From Sipunculus nudus (taxonomy: Eukaryota > Annelida > Sipuncula > Golfingiida > Sipunculidae): DNA of 64,000 nt. The stretch spans positions 66,419,676 to 66,483,675 of the forward strand of contig CM049316.1 of assembly GCA_026874595.1 (NCBI GenBank), read 5' to 3'. Positions 47,900 through 59,600 of this stretch are shown here, piece after piece. Position 1 is the stretch's first letter. Each line of letters begins with the position of its first letter. The position numbers were made by a program, and so were the translations under genes. The notes beneath the pieces are model-generated. The model searched no databases, was not told where the DNA came from, and was given only the letters and a program-made list of their open reading frames with translations.

Positions 47900-48268
47900 C
47901 AGTAGAACTGTGCTGTGATTCGCTGATCTGTAACTTACCACGTGTTGCTGTTGCGCGGACTTTTCGTCCTCCGACTCGGAGTCTGCAGCACACACAGGCA
48001 TCGCACTAAAGTTTGGTCATATGGACGGTGGCTGGATTGTTGCCGTGTGCCTTTGGTAATGTAACCCTGCAGCTTTACTTTTAGTGGTTAGTGGTATATT
48101 GTAAAAAGTGTATTCTGAGTTTTAAATATCTTATGAAGTTATATCATAACTTACGATATGAAAATGCTGGACCAGAAGACATCAGTGAGATGAGATTAAA
48201 TTTAGTGAAAAAAAGCATCGTATTGTTTGTGTGAGATGATTTACATATTAGATGGAAAGCCACTCAAG
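47900..48268 (+). other. Possible non-coding first exon of the plus-strand coiled-coil gene
   Basis: A GC-richer stretch around 47,930-48,010 precedes a strong donor, CACTCAAG|GTAAGATG (exon end 48,268). An acceptor at 49,656 opens the coding exon, so an upstream 5'-UTR exon must exist. This is the best candidate; its 5' boundary is unknown. Confidence 0.35.
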
Positions 48269-48774
48269 GTAAGATGTTTCAAATTTAATGTACGGAATGG
48301 TAAGATCGGCTAGTGGGAGAGGTGGGGCCCGTTTCCTTAAATATCGCTCACCCAACATTGGTTGTCACTAAAACGCGTGTACGTGTGCAGACTCGCTCGC
48401 ATAATAAATTCCCCGTTCACAAACATGCTAAAACGCTTGCGGTCCAACGTACTGACGTTTTATAAATACACAATTTCTTGCAAAAAACATAGTTAAATCT
48501 TGCATACTATTAAATCATGAATCATATTCATGGACGTAATTTATAAAGGTAATTGTGAGTTTTTGTGATTTAATTGAGTGACAAATATGTTTATATATAT
48601 GTCATATAAATATAATATATGATATATATATGAAAAAAGATTTATTTTTATGTATATATATATATGTCGAAATAATCTGCAAAAAATGCAGTCTTTCCTC
48701 TGCTGTCACATATATGTATACATTGAGTTTTATTTATTAATTTCAATTTTATATTATACCGGATGTTAGTTTTA

Positions 48775-48927
48775 TTATAATTTTAATTATTATAATAATT
48801 ATTATAATAATTGTAATTATAATAATTTATTATAATTATATTATTATTATTTTATTATTTTATTGATTGTTTATCATACATATATTTCTTTATATATATA
48901 ATTCTGTATATAGAAATGCATAATAAT

Positions 48928-48989
<62 letters not shown>

Positions 48990-48990
48990 T
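48775..48990. repeat. ATT/TAA trinucleotide and (TA)n tracts
   Basis: A long TTATAATAATT-type stretch (48,775-48,860) and a pure (TA)n (48,932-48,985) lie in the probable first intron of the plus-strand gene. Confidence 0.85.
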
Positions 48991-49130
48991 ATAATTACAC
49001 TTTTCTGGCACAGGACCATGAATCGGACCAATCAAAGCAGCTGCCACATGTTTGACATTTAGAGCTGGATGCACAATGCAATACCACACACTTATTGGTC
49101 AGATTAATAACAATTCTTTGCTCCTTGCCA
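48985..49130 (-). repeat. Dispersed GCATCCAGCTC repeat, copy 2 (inverted)
   Basis: Read on the minus strand: GAGCAAAGAAT, GCATCCAGCTC, AACATGTGGCAGCTGCTTTG and GTGCCAGAAAAGTG, in the same order as 14,930-15,110. Confidence 0.55.
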
Positions 49131-49656
49131 GCCATGGTGGTCCAACCCAGAGAACCTTAAAGTAAACAAAACAGAGGATAAATTACAATGAGCATGATCT
49201 TGAAAGAATCCCAGTGTTTAACATGAGGAGTGTAGGTTTGCAGTTGAAATGAATTTAAATTTCAGGAAGTTCCCTATATGAGATTAAACATACTTATTTA
49301 TAGCTTTCCCAGTATGCATTATATGGTTAAAACTCACAGGTGAGCTTTGGGTCCTATGGGCCTTGTTTGTATTTCTTTATGTGTACTGTTTGACAATAGT
49401 GTTTGTTTTTCATATTTAAGGACAGGAGACAGTTGTTCAGTTTTTATGGAGCTGAATTCATATGGACTAGTTGACATTGTAAATAATTTTTCCCTTGGAT
49501 AGTGATGTGTATTTAAATAGAACATCAGGAAAAATTTCAGATCTCTGGTCTTTGTTATAATTCTGAGTACCTTGAACACTGCGTAAAGATATATTTGACA
49601 TAGACTTTAAAGAGAGTCTTTGAATGATTTAAAGAAAAATTGACATTTTTCTTCAG

Positions 49657-50664
49657 GTGTGATTTGATCCTGACTTATCCAATATTCTTCGCTAAACCAT
49701 CCTCCTCTGAGAAACCATTGCTGAAAGAATGGATTTAATTGAGTCCAGACAAAGGGCGAGTGCCAAGAAGAGACAGACATTAATCATGAATCAAGGTGAT
49801 ACCGGAGCATCAACAACACAGAAAATACCAAAAATGGATATATCTACTATCGAAACTGCTATACTCACAAACAATTCTTTATTGATGCATATTAGATCTG
49901 TAAAGGAAGAGAATGAAGAGCTAAAAGAACTGAACCAGCAGTTACAAAATCAGATAGAAACTTTAACTTCTGAAAACAGGTATTTGAAGTGTAAGCTGAG
50001 AATTGCCCAGCCTACAAAAATGTACTTTTCAATTATGAGGAAAAATGAACTCATTAGATATTGGAGAAGAGCTTTTTATCAGCTTAAATGTTCTGCTAAA
50101 ACAGCTTTGAGATTTATTGAAAAGTTGGATGTGAAAAAGTCCTGCAAATTAAAACTACCTCAGGCAAAGAAAAATCGGCAGCTAAGTCATAAACAGGTAG
50201 TGACTGATAAAGTTCACTTCATTCAAGAACAGCCTGTTAAAAGACAGCAAATTGTGGTTAGTCCACCGAAAGATCTTCCTTTACTTGAAGACCAGTTTTG
50301 GACCTGCCTTGATGGAGATATGGAAGCAGATATCACACAGTCTGAAACAGATGTTATGCAGTCTGTAACAGATGAAAAAGCACCTGCATCTGCTGCTGAT
50401 GAAGCTGGTCATCATCTTCAGTCTTCAGGTGCATTGGATTCTGGTATACAAGAAACTTTGAGTCAGAAAACAGAAAACCTCAACAGTAGAGGATTGTATG
50501 AAGAACCTTCGTTTGAGGGCACTCAAAACCTTGTTGACAAAAGATCAAGTGGTCTGTCAAATCAACATTCTTCTGCACTTCAATCTGTTGGCACAGCAAA
50601 GTCAGGGGATCCAGTGGGGGTAGAAGTGGTCACCAGAGATCATACATTTGGTCTGCACCAACAG
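49657..50664 (+). CDS. Exon with start codon, coiled coil and basic region
   Basis: The acceptor CATTTTTCTTCAG ends at 49,656. The ATG at 49,729 lies after 72 nt of leader, in context GAAAGAATGG. The frame is open for 312 codons to CACCAACAG|GTGAGG. A second Met at codon 20 (LIMNQGD) is an alternative start, but the first ATG has a purine at -3 and G at +4 and keeps the basic N-terminus. Confidence 0.8.
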
Positions 50665-53600
50665 GTGAGGATTATACTCTGCCCTCCTACCGCTGTCTGT
50701 CTAAAATTTTACTATTGAGAAAGTTACTGTATTTTTTTTCTCCGTATCTGCCGGTCTGTTTTATTTATTCTTACAAGATGATGTATGGCGGAGGTATCTA
50801 CCTCCATTTTTTATTTGTAAACTGAAGCATTGGTGAGTAATGTGCATTTGTAGGTTCGATAACAGAATTCAGCTGTTTAAGTGTTTGAGTACATGCTTGG
50901 CCATATAATAAAAATATAAACTTTTTGGGTTAATGAAACACCAAACAAGCGAGTAAATAATATAAAATACATGCATGTTTAATTCATTCAGTGGCTAGGA
51001 ATTGTAGTTTTTAATTAAAGCTTTATAAGTATCTAGGCCAGTCTAAAATGAAGTGTGTAATAATTGTATTTTTAGGTGGCAGGAGAGAATGATGGCATTG
51101 AGTGTACTGGTATATCAAGAAACAAGGACTCCTTAACAGGAAATGGGACAACTCAAACGCCTTCCTCAACAGACACTAGGTGACTAATTTTTCTATATTG
51201 CTTCTCAGTAGTGCCTAGAAATCTGCATTCTAAGGAATGTAAGCCTCTGCCATGTTCTGGGCGGGGGGGGGGGGGGGGGGGGGGGGTCCCAATTGTTGGA
51301 TGTTCCCCAATCTGTGTTTGCATTCACTTGTTTGGCCCAGGTTCATTCATGCATCGGTGACTGTACATTTGTGAATATTTCTTTATGTTGTTCCTGAATC
51401 TAGATCATGGGCCAAATCCACACCAAAAATTAGTCAATTCTTGATTGGTGCATTCCCCAAATATCCTTAAAATTTCATGAGATTCTGTTTAAGATCGCAT
51501 GAGTTCTGTTGTGAACAAATGATTATGTACACACAAATAGGAGTGAAAGCACACTCTGTTGGTGGAGGCAGTAATTTAAAAATAATAATAATTGTATCTG
51601 CCAAAACAAAGTTTTGCGGATACTATGTTTTTGACTGGGTTCTGCTGCGTTTGTTTCGGAATAGAACTCTGAGACCACTATACAGATTTTCAAAAACTTT
51701 TTTTGCACAGCATTAATCTGTTTATCTGCCTAAGGATAAAATCACTTATTTCTCTTCAGTGGTTGGACTTATCCACCTGAAATTTTGGTGCATTTGGTAT
51801 GCCGCAATATGCAGCTTTACGTAGGCCTGGTGTTAAAGGGGCTTAAGTCCACATGTTTTTTCTTGAAAATGTTTAGTTCACTCCAAGAACATGTGTGAAG
51901 GTGCAGCATCCACCATGCAGTCTCAAATATCTCAACATCTGCTGCAGTTGGCACCCTGAAACCTTATAAACTAGTTAGATGATAATCAACAGCCTAATAA
52001 TAGTTCTCTTTAGGTCAAATACCATTTGTCAGATACCACAGACTTACCTATCAGTAAAATTGGAAGAAAACTTTAACAATATGCTTAGGTTCTGTTTAAC
52101 CTAGCCTGACAAACTGCTGTTGTTTTGAACATAAATTGATACACGTACAAATCTGTACCAATATTCATCATGTGGGAATCATGACACATGGATCACATCA
52201 TGTTTAAAAAAAAACATGTTCTTAATTAATCATTGACTGTTTGACCTCAAGGCAATGCTGTTTTCTGTATTGCAGTTCTTGTCCAAGTGAGCAAATTAAT
52301 CTGATTCCAGATGTTGCTTCAATGGAATTACATATTAAAACAGAGAAGGGACCTGATTATAAGATAAATAATCCAAAATGTGTAGAAAATAATGGGACAG
52401 GCAGGAAGCAAGATTCAGATCCTGTAGTGGCGGCTGACATACAGTTTTTTGAAAGGGAAGACAATCAGGCCTTACGTCACAATGCTAGTTGTCCAACAGA
52501 GGTCAGTGGGAACCTGCACACATCTAAACACACAGAGGATGGGATGCCCAAGAACAGTACAGTTCTATCAGAAAAGAAAACTGATCAGATTACAGTCCAT
52601 GTATCAAATGTCATCACTGATGGATCAGATGATAATCTTAATTTTCCTCTGGTGGATTCTGCCAACCACATCAAAGACGAAGTGGAACTTATGGAGAGTG
52701 GTAAGCTTTTTAGCTCAGCTGACTGTAAGTCAACTGAGGTATAGGAATGGCGCTTTGTCCGTTGTCTATCTGGCTGTTTTGCCGTCCGTTAGCAGGGCAC
52801 AAATCATAACTGCTGGACCTAGAAACTTCTAAGGGAATATCCAGGGAGGTCAATAAAAAATCTCCTTTGAAACCTGAAATTAGGTCACTGCGACCTATAT
52901 CATCCGAGCTATGGGGCTTGAAAGTACCCCCCAGAATAATCAAAAATATAATACAAAACCTCAAATATCTTGAAAATAAATGCATGGATTGTCATGAATC
53001 TTGCCTTGAATATTGACCATGACTAGTTTTGTTGGTTCTCCAAAAATGATGGCGCCACCTGTATTTTTGTTATTTTAACAAATACTTAAAATTTTTTTTT
53101 TACTATAAAATGACAACAATCATGTTAGTTTCTCAGCTGTAATTACATCTAGTGTCCCAAAACCTGGTGTGTTTATTGATCACAAGTGGATGCCATATAG
53201 TTATCACCCTGTCTGTCTGTCCATCCGTCCATCCACACAAATTTGTTTCCTAATGATAACTCCAGGTTGTATTGACACATGGATTTTAAACTTGACTTAC
53301 AAATGGCCCACCACTAAAGCAAGAACCTATATGATTTTTGGGTTATTAGGTCAAAAGTCAAGGTCACAGGACTCACATTTTTAAAAAGATAATGGCTGCA
53401 TTTTATTCCAAGCTTTTCATCCCAAATTTTCCATTTTGCACATTTAGCTGACTTGCCAGTATCGGGAGAGCATAAATGAATTCGGGGTCACATGGTCCAA
53501 GGTCAAGTACACAGGGGCCATCTGTTCACAAATTAGTTTCCAGATGATGACTCCAGTTTAATTTGACATATTGGTTTCAAACTTAACTTATATATGACTC

Positions 53601-56600
53601 ACCACTAAAGTAGGAACCATATGGATTTTGGGGTCCAATGGTCAAAGGTCATTGTCACAGGACTCATTTCTTTAAAAAGAATGCATATGCATTTGAAGCC
53701 ACACTTTTCATCCCAAACCTTCCATCTTCAAGATATTGCCAACCTGCCAATAAGGGAAGATTCTGTTCAATTTGGGGTCATAAGGTTAAAGGTCAAGGTC
53801 AAGTACCCACTTATTTAGAAAGATCGTGGTTGCATTTTAGTCAAAACTTATCATCCAAAACCTTCCATCTTGCACATATATCTGCTAATAGGGGAAGAAA
53901 CTGATGATTAGGGGGTCACAAGGTCAAGGGTCATCGTCACAGGGGCCCATCTGTCCATATATTTGTTTCTGCATGATAACCCAGTTCCGATTGACATATT
54001 TGTTTCTATTTTTACTTATATATGACCCACCAATTATATAAGAACCCTTTTGATTTGGGGTCATAAGGCCAAGGTCAAGGTCACAGGACCCAATTCTTTA
54101 AAAAGATTGTTGATGTATTTTTAGCAAAACTTTTCATCTTCCAGATGTTGCTCACCTGCCAATAGTGGAAGTAACTTATGGCTTTTGGGGTCACAAGGTC
54201 AAGGTCATGGGGGCCATCAATCCACATATTAGTTTCCAGATGATAACATCAGTTTGGTTTGAAATATTTGTTTCAAACTTGACTTATATATGGCCCTCTA
54301 CTAAAGTAAGAACCGTTGATTCTGGGGTCATGAGGTCAAAGGTCAAGGTCACATGACCCAATACTTTAGATAGATTGTGGATGCATTTTAAGCCAAACTT
54401 TTCATCTCAATCCTTCCATCACCCAACATGTGGTGCACCTGCCAATAGGGGAAGTTTCCTTTTGATTTTAGGGTTATAAGGTCAAAGGTTAAGGTTACAG
54501 GGCCCATCAATTCACAAATTTGTTTATGGATGATAACTCCAGTTTTGGTAGACAGGTTGGCTTCAAACTGATCACAGGACCAATATTTGGAAAACCTCTT
54601 AAACATATATCCTTATAGACAAATGCAGCTGAGTGTTGAGACCCATGGGTCCCTAGTTTGTACAGGTACCAGTCTCCTTATTTATTCGCCAATCTTAGAC
54701 GGAATGTGTCATGTGCTGTACACATGGGTCATCTATCAGTTAATATTTAGTGTCACTGTGATAACTTACCAGAGCTTTAATTGATTTTCACAGATATCAT
54801 TATAACTGCTTAACAATAGAATATCTCTCCCGAGTTTGATTTTAGGCAAAATCCACGCAAACTTAATTAGGTCACCAGGCTTACTTGTGGTTTCACTGTA
54901 TTAACTTACCAGGAATTTGATTGGTTTAATGAAACACAATAATATTATCCAGTGTAATATCTCACCTAACTTTGATTCTTGGCAGATTCTAAACATATAA
55001 ATTTAATGATGTCAGAGGTTGTATCATGCACCAATGTGATGCTTTTGTTGCTATGTATGTTGACCTCAGATTTTATTATTTTATAAGCTGCTGGAACCTT
55101 CATGCTCCTGATTTATAAGTTTTATTTTCCCAGATTTTCATGTTACCCCTGTTGGATGGCGGGACCCTCTTCTTGAAGCAGCTGATAGGGCAGTGTCCCA
55201 GGAGCCTCTACAGTCCACCAGAAAGGCCTCAAAGGACAATGCTAGTGTTTTTAGGTAAACCATTTATGATTCATTATCTCTCATTCTCTCTTAATATATA
55301 ATTATATGGATCTATAAATATAGAACTTCAGATTTGCTGCATTTTCTGTTCTTTCTACATTGGTAAATTCTCATTTATCCTTAAGAAGCTCCCAATGATC
55401 TTACACTCAGAATACAATATTAATTGCTCAGCCAAAGGCTTAACAATTGTCATGATCAATAGACCTGATTTTCTGAATTTCAATATATCTGCTGGCAGAA
55501 AAGTTTTTCTGCCAATTTCTGCCTGCCACTGGCCAAATTGTTTAATATTGCAAAGAAATAGGGTAGTGCTTTCTGATGTTTGTTCAAATGGTCTCAGTTC
55601 AGTGAATTTTGGCTGAGTTATGGGAAGCTGAATTTAGCCATATGCCATAACAGCCCATTTAAGCTCATTGGCTACAACGATCTTTTTCTCAAAAACCACT
55701 GGGCCAAATTCTTAAATCTCACACATTAATTGTATCCGCCAAAACGAAGTTTTGCGGATACTATGTTTTTGACCGGGTTCCGCCGCCGCCGCCGCGTTCG
55801 TTTCCGGAGAACTCCTCTGAGACTACTGGACAGATTTTTCCGAAACTTACACAAATTATCGGGTCACATGTGAACTGGTGCCTAACCAAGTGACCTTGAC
55901 CTCTGACCTTTCGTCTCTGCCCAGCGTCCGTTTGTGCGTCTGTTTCCACTCATAAACCCATATATCTCGGGAACCGTTTGACCGATCCGGAAAAAAATTT
56001 TACACAAATGTAGCCCTGGGAAAGCTTTATAACATACACAACAAAAGGTGGCGCCACCTGCAACCATGTTTGCACAGTGTCCATCTGTTCATCTGCCTGG
56101 GGTTAAAATCACTCATATCTCTGCAGTGGTTTGACTAATTCTCCTAAAATTCGGCATGCATATACATCCTAGATAGCTTTCTCGATTTTGTGACAGGTGG
56201 CGCCACCTACATTCACGTTAACGCTTCACACATAATCCCATATATCTCGGGAACCATTTGACCGATCCGGAAAAATTTTTTACACAAATGTAGCCCTGGG
56301 ATAGCTTTATAACATACACAACAAAAGGTGGCCCCACCTGCAACCATGTTTGCACAGTGTCCATCTGTTCATCTGCCTGGGGTTAAAATCACTCATATCT
56401 CTGCTTTGGTTTGACTAATTCACCTAAAATTCGGCATGCATATACATCCTAGATAGCTTTCTCAATTTTGTGACAGGTGGCGCCACCTACATTCACGTTA
56501 ACGCTTCACACATAATCCCATATATCTCGGGAACCGTTTGACCGATCCGGAAAAAATTTTTACACAAATGTAGCCCTGGGATAGCTTTATTACATACACA

Positions 56601-59600
56601 ACAAAAGGTGGCGCCACCTGCAACCATGTTTGCACAGTGTCCATTTGTTCATCTGCCTGGGGTAAAATCACTCATATCTCTGCAGTGGTTTGACTAATTC
56701 ACCTAAAAATCAGCATGCATATACATCCTAGATAGCTTTCTTGATTTAATGACAGGTGGCGCCACCTACATTCACGTTAACACTCCACACATAAATCCAT
56801 ATATCTAAGGAACCGTTTGACCGATCCGGAAAAATTTTTTACACAAATGTAGCCCTGGGATAGCTTTATAACATACACAACAAAAGGTGGCGCCACCTGC
56901 AACCATGTTTGCACAGTGTCCATTTGTTAATCTGCCTGGGGTTAAAATCACTCATATCTCTGCAGTGGTTTGACTAATTCACCTAAAATTCGGCATGTGT
57001 ATACATCCTAGATAGCTTTCTTGATTTTATGACAGGTGGCGCCACCTACATTTACGTTTATGCTGCAGACATCCAAGCTCATATCTCGGGAACCGTTTGA
57101 CCAATCAGGAAAAAAATTTTACACAAATGTAGCCCTTGGATAGCTTTATAACATGAACAAAAATGGTGGCGCCACCTGCAGCCATTTTTGCACAGCGTCC
57201 ATCTGTTTGTCTGCTGTAGGATAAAATTACTCATATCTCTGCAGTGGTTTGACTTTTCCACATGAAATTTTGCATGTGTATATATCTTGGATAGTTTCTC
57301 GTTCAAATAACAGGTGGCGCCACCTACAATCATGTTTATGTGGCAGAGATCCATTCTAATATTTAACACATGTAACTCTATATCCCCTTGCCACTCAATC
57401 AATGCCTTACTTCACCCGTCCTTCTCTGATTTTGGCGGATACACGTAGTCGCTTGTCGACTACCCGTATTCTAGTTAACCTTAGATGTTGATAATTCAAG
57501 TTTGTTCAAATGGTTTTGGTTCAGTGATTTTTGGCTGAGTCAGGGGAAGCTTAACTTTTGCTGTATTTTCCCATATGAGTATAAACCTGCAAAACATTTT
57601 TTGACTGAGGCCACTGAGGCCAATTTGTTTAATATTTACAAGAATAATCCCTTGAATAATGCTTATAATTGTTGTCTTTTATGGTTCCAAAGAATGAATT
57701 TTAGCTGAATTATAAAGATTGAATTGAGTCATTTTTCCATATATGTTAGCTGTGTGAAGCAAATACATCTAACCTGGCACCAGTTTATCAGCATCAGTTA
57801 CATCATGCCTCTAGACACTTAGATTTCAGGTTATCTATGGACAAGAATGTCTTTTAAAAGCTTTTAAAAAATGTAGATTTATGAGTTTAGATATCCTCAT
57901 GCCAGGCAATGATTACAATCACAGGTATACAGCTCTCAGTGGTTATATAAAGACGGCTGTTCATGGATTATAAATAATTGGTATCCATACTCAACTTAAT
58001 TCAAGATTTTGCCGTCAGTGAGATGAATCTGTATTATAATTTTGCCTTCAATATGCATCTGTAGTAATTTTTAGCGAATCTGTGAGCTAATGTGATGGTG
58101 TGGCGGCGTCCGTCGTCTGTTGTTAACCCATACTATTTGGAAAACAACAGGAGCTAGCATCATGAAATTTAATGCAAATAATAAGCCATCTGAAAAACTT
58201 TGCATTTTCTTGGATTTTTGAAGAAAAAGCTAAAAAAAACTTGAAAAATCTTCTCCTTCAAAATGGTCAAGCCAACTTGTTCAGTATTTCACAGAGATAA
58301 TCTTTTATACCATTGGTGGTGCCATGTACATTTACCTGTTTTTATGGGTAAAAACCTCATAATTCAGTTTAAAATGTTTATGATGAACCTGTCAAGTTGA
58401 ATTGTTCAATTTTTCAAAAGAATTATCCTAGGACATGGTTCTTTCAATCATATCAGAATAGATTGAATTTTGTGATTTTTGGTTGAGGCGTGAAAAACTT
58501 AAGTTGGTCTTATGTCCATTTTTATGTCTATTTCAAACTGAGGACTGCAAAACTGTTCTACAAAATTATTGTTTCAATTATAACTTCTGTAACATTGCAC
58601 AAAAATTACTCTTAGGTGGCCTTTGTTGGAGTTTACTTGAATGATTTTTGGCAGAATTATTGGACCTTTAACAATGAAAGATATTTTGATATTTTGACCT
58701 GTCTATTTGTCTTTGATGGCTTTCTCATTCAAAAGAAAGGTGTCGCCAAGTACAATGACTTTTGCACAGTGTACGTGCCTGCTTATTTCTAAAGAGGAAT
58801 TTGATATATCAGCCTGAAATTGGGCATATTTATACATATCGAATAGCTTCGTTGTATACACGACTGGTGGTGCCAGCTACAATCATTTTTGTGATGTTTG
58901 CACCCATGCCAGAATTTCAGCAGTGATGTTTGTGTAATTGTTTCTTATTCAAAATGTTAAGTACAGTAGAGCGCCACATTTCAGAATGCAGAATTTCTGA
59001 AAATTAAAATGGAGAACCGAAATTTTATTGATATTTCCAAAATATATTTCAAGTAAGTAAAAACCTTAAATGAGTATTGTAATTACGAGTCACAAGGCCT
59101 GCAGTCATGCGTTAGACCCTAATTAATTAGTTCTGGGCCGATGTTGTCGCCGGGGCAAAGATGTGAAAACTACAGCCAGCCCCGCAACGCTCGGCCCCCT
59201 GTACCCCTAAAGCTTGTCCCCCCACGCTTTCGGAAAAAACAGCGCTCTACTGTACTTGCATTGATCAAATACATGATAAGTAATGGTCCAGCATTGAAGC
59301 ATTATACCTGGTGTATTTCCCAATGCACAGGTTCGCATTAGGCCTGTAGGCCTTGTTCATTTTGTGTCAGTACAAATGTTAAGGTGTGCATTAAAGGGGC
59401 TCATTCACCTATCTGACCTTTATTAATTAAAGGTAATCCCTTCGAGCTTTTATAAAATAGGCTTGAAAACGTGGATATCACCGTGCACAAGCTGCTTCTT
59501 TTGTTTATATCAACATGTTTATAATATGTGGGGGCCCGCAAAAATAATCAAAACAAATTCCTACATATTCCTCAAGGGCATCTGGCAGCAAGTCAGATAA

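Larger units (their letters stand above)
55510..59355 (-). repeat. Modular repeat block B (inverted copy of block A)
   Basis: Read on the minus strand, text from 59,355 to 55,510 follows block A from 37,900 to about 42,670 (for example CATTAGGCCTGTAGG at 59,336 against 37,927, and GATTGTAGCTGGCACCACCAG). It lacks A's 38,280-40,580 insert and instead carries the Helentron-like and MITE insertions. Confidence 0.75.

Noticed and set aside
52241-52832. Second overlapping frame (127 codons) in the third exon of the coiled-coil gene
   Set aside because: The frame in phase with the neighbouring exons is the other one; this is a shadow.
55960-57330. CRISPR-like or satellite-array interpretation of the 280-bp repeats
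   Set aside because: Units are far too long, contiguous without unique spacers, and enclosed by Helentron-type ends in a eukaryotic genome.
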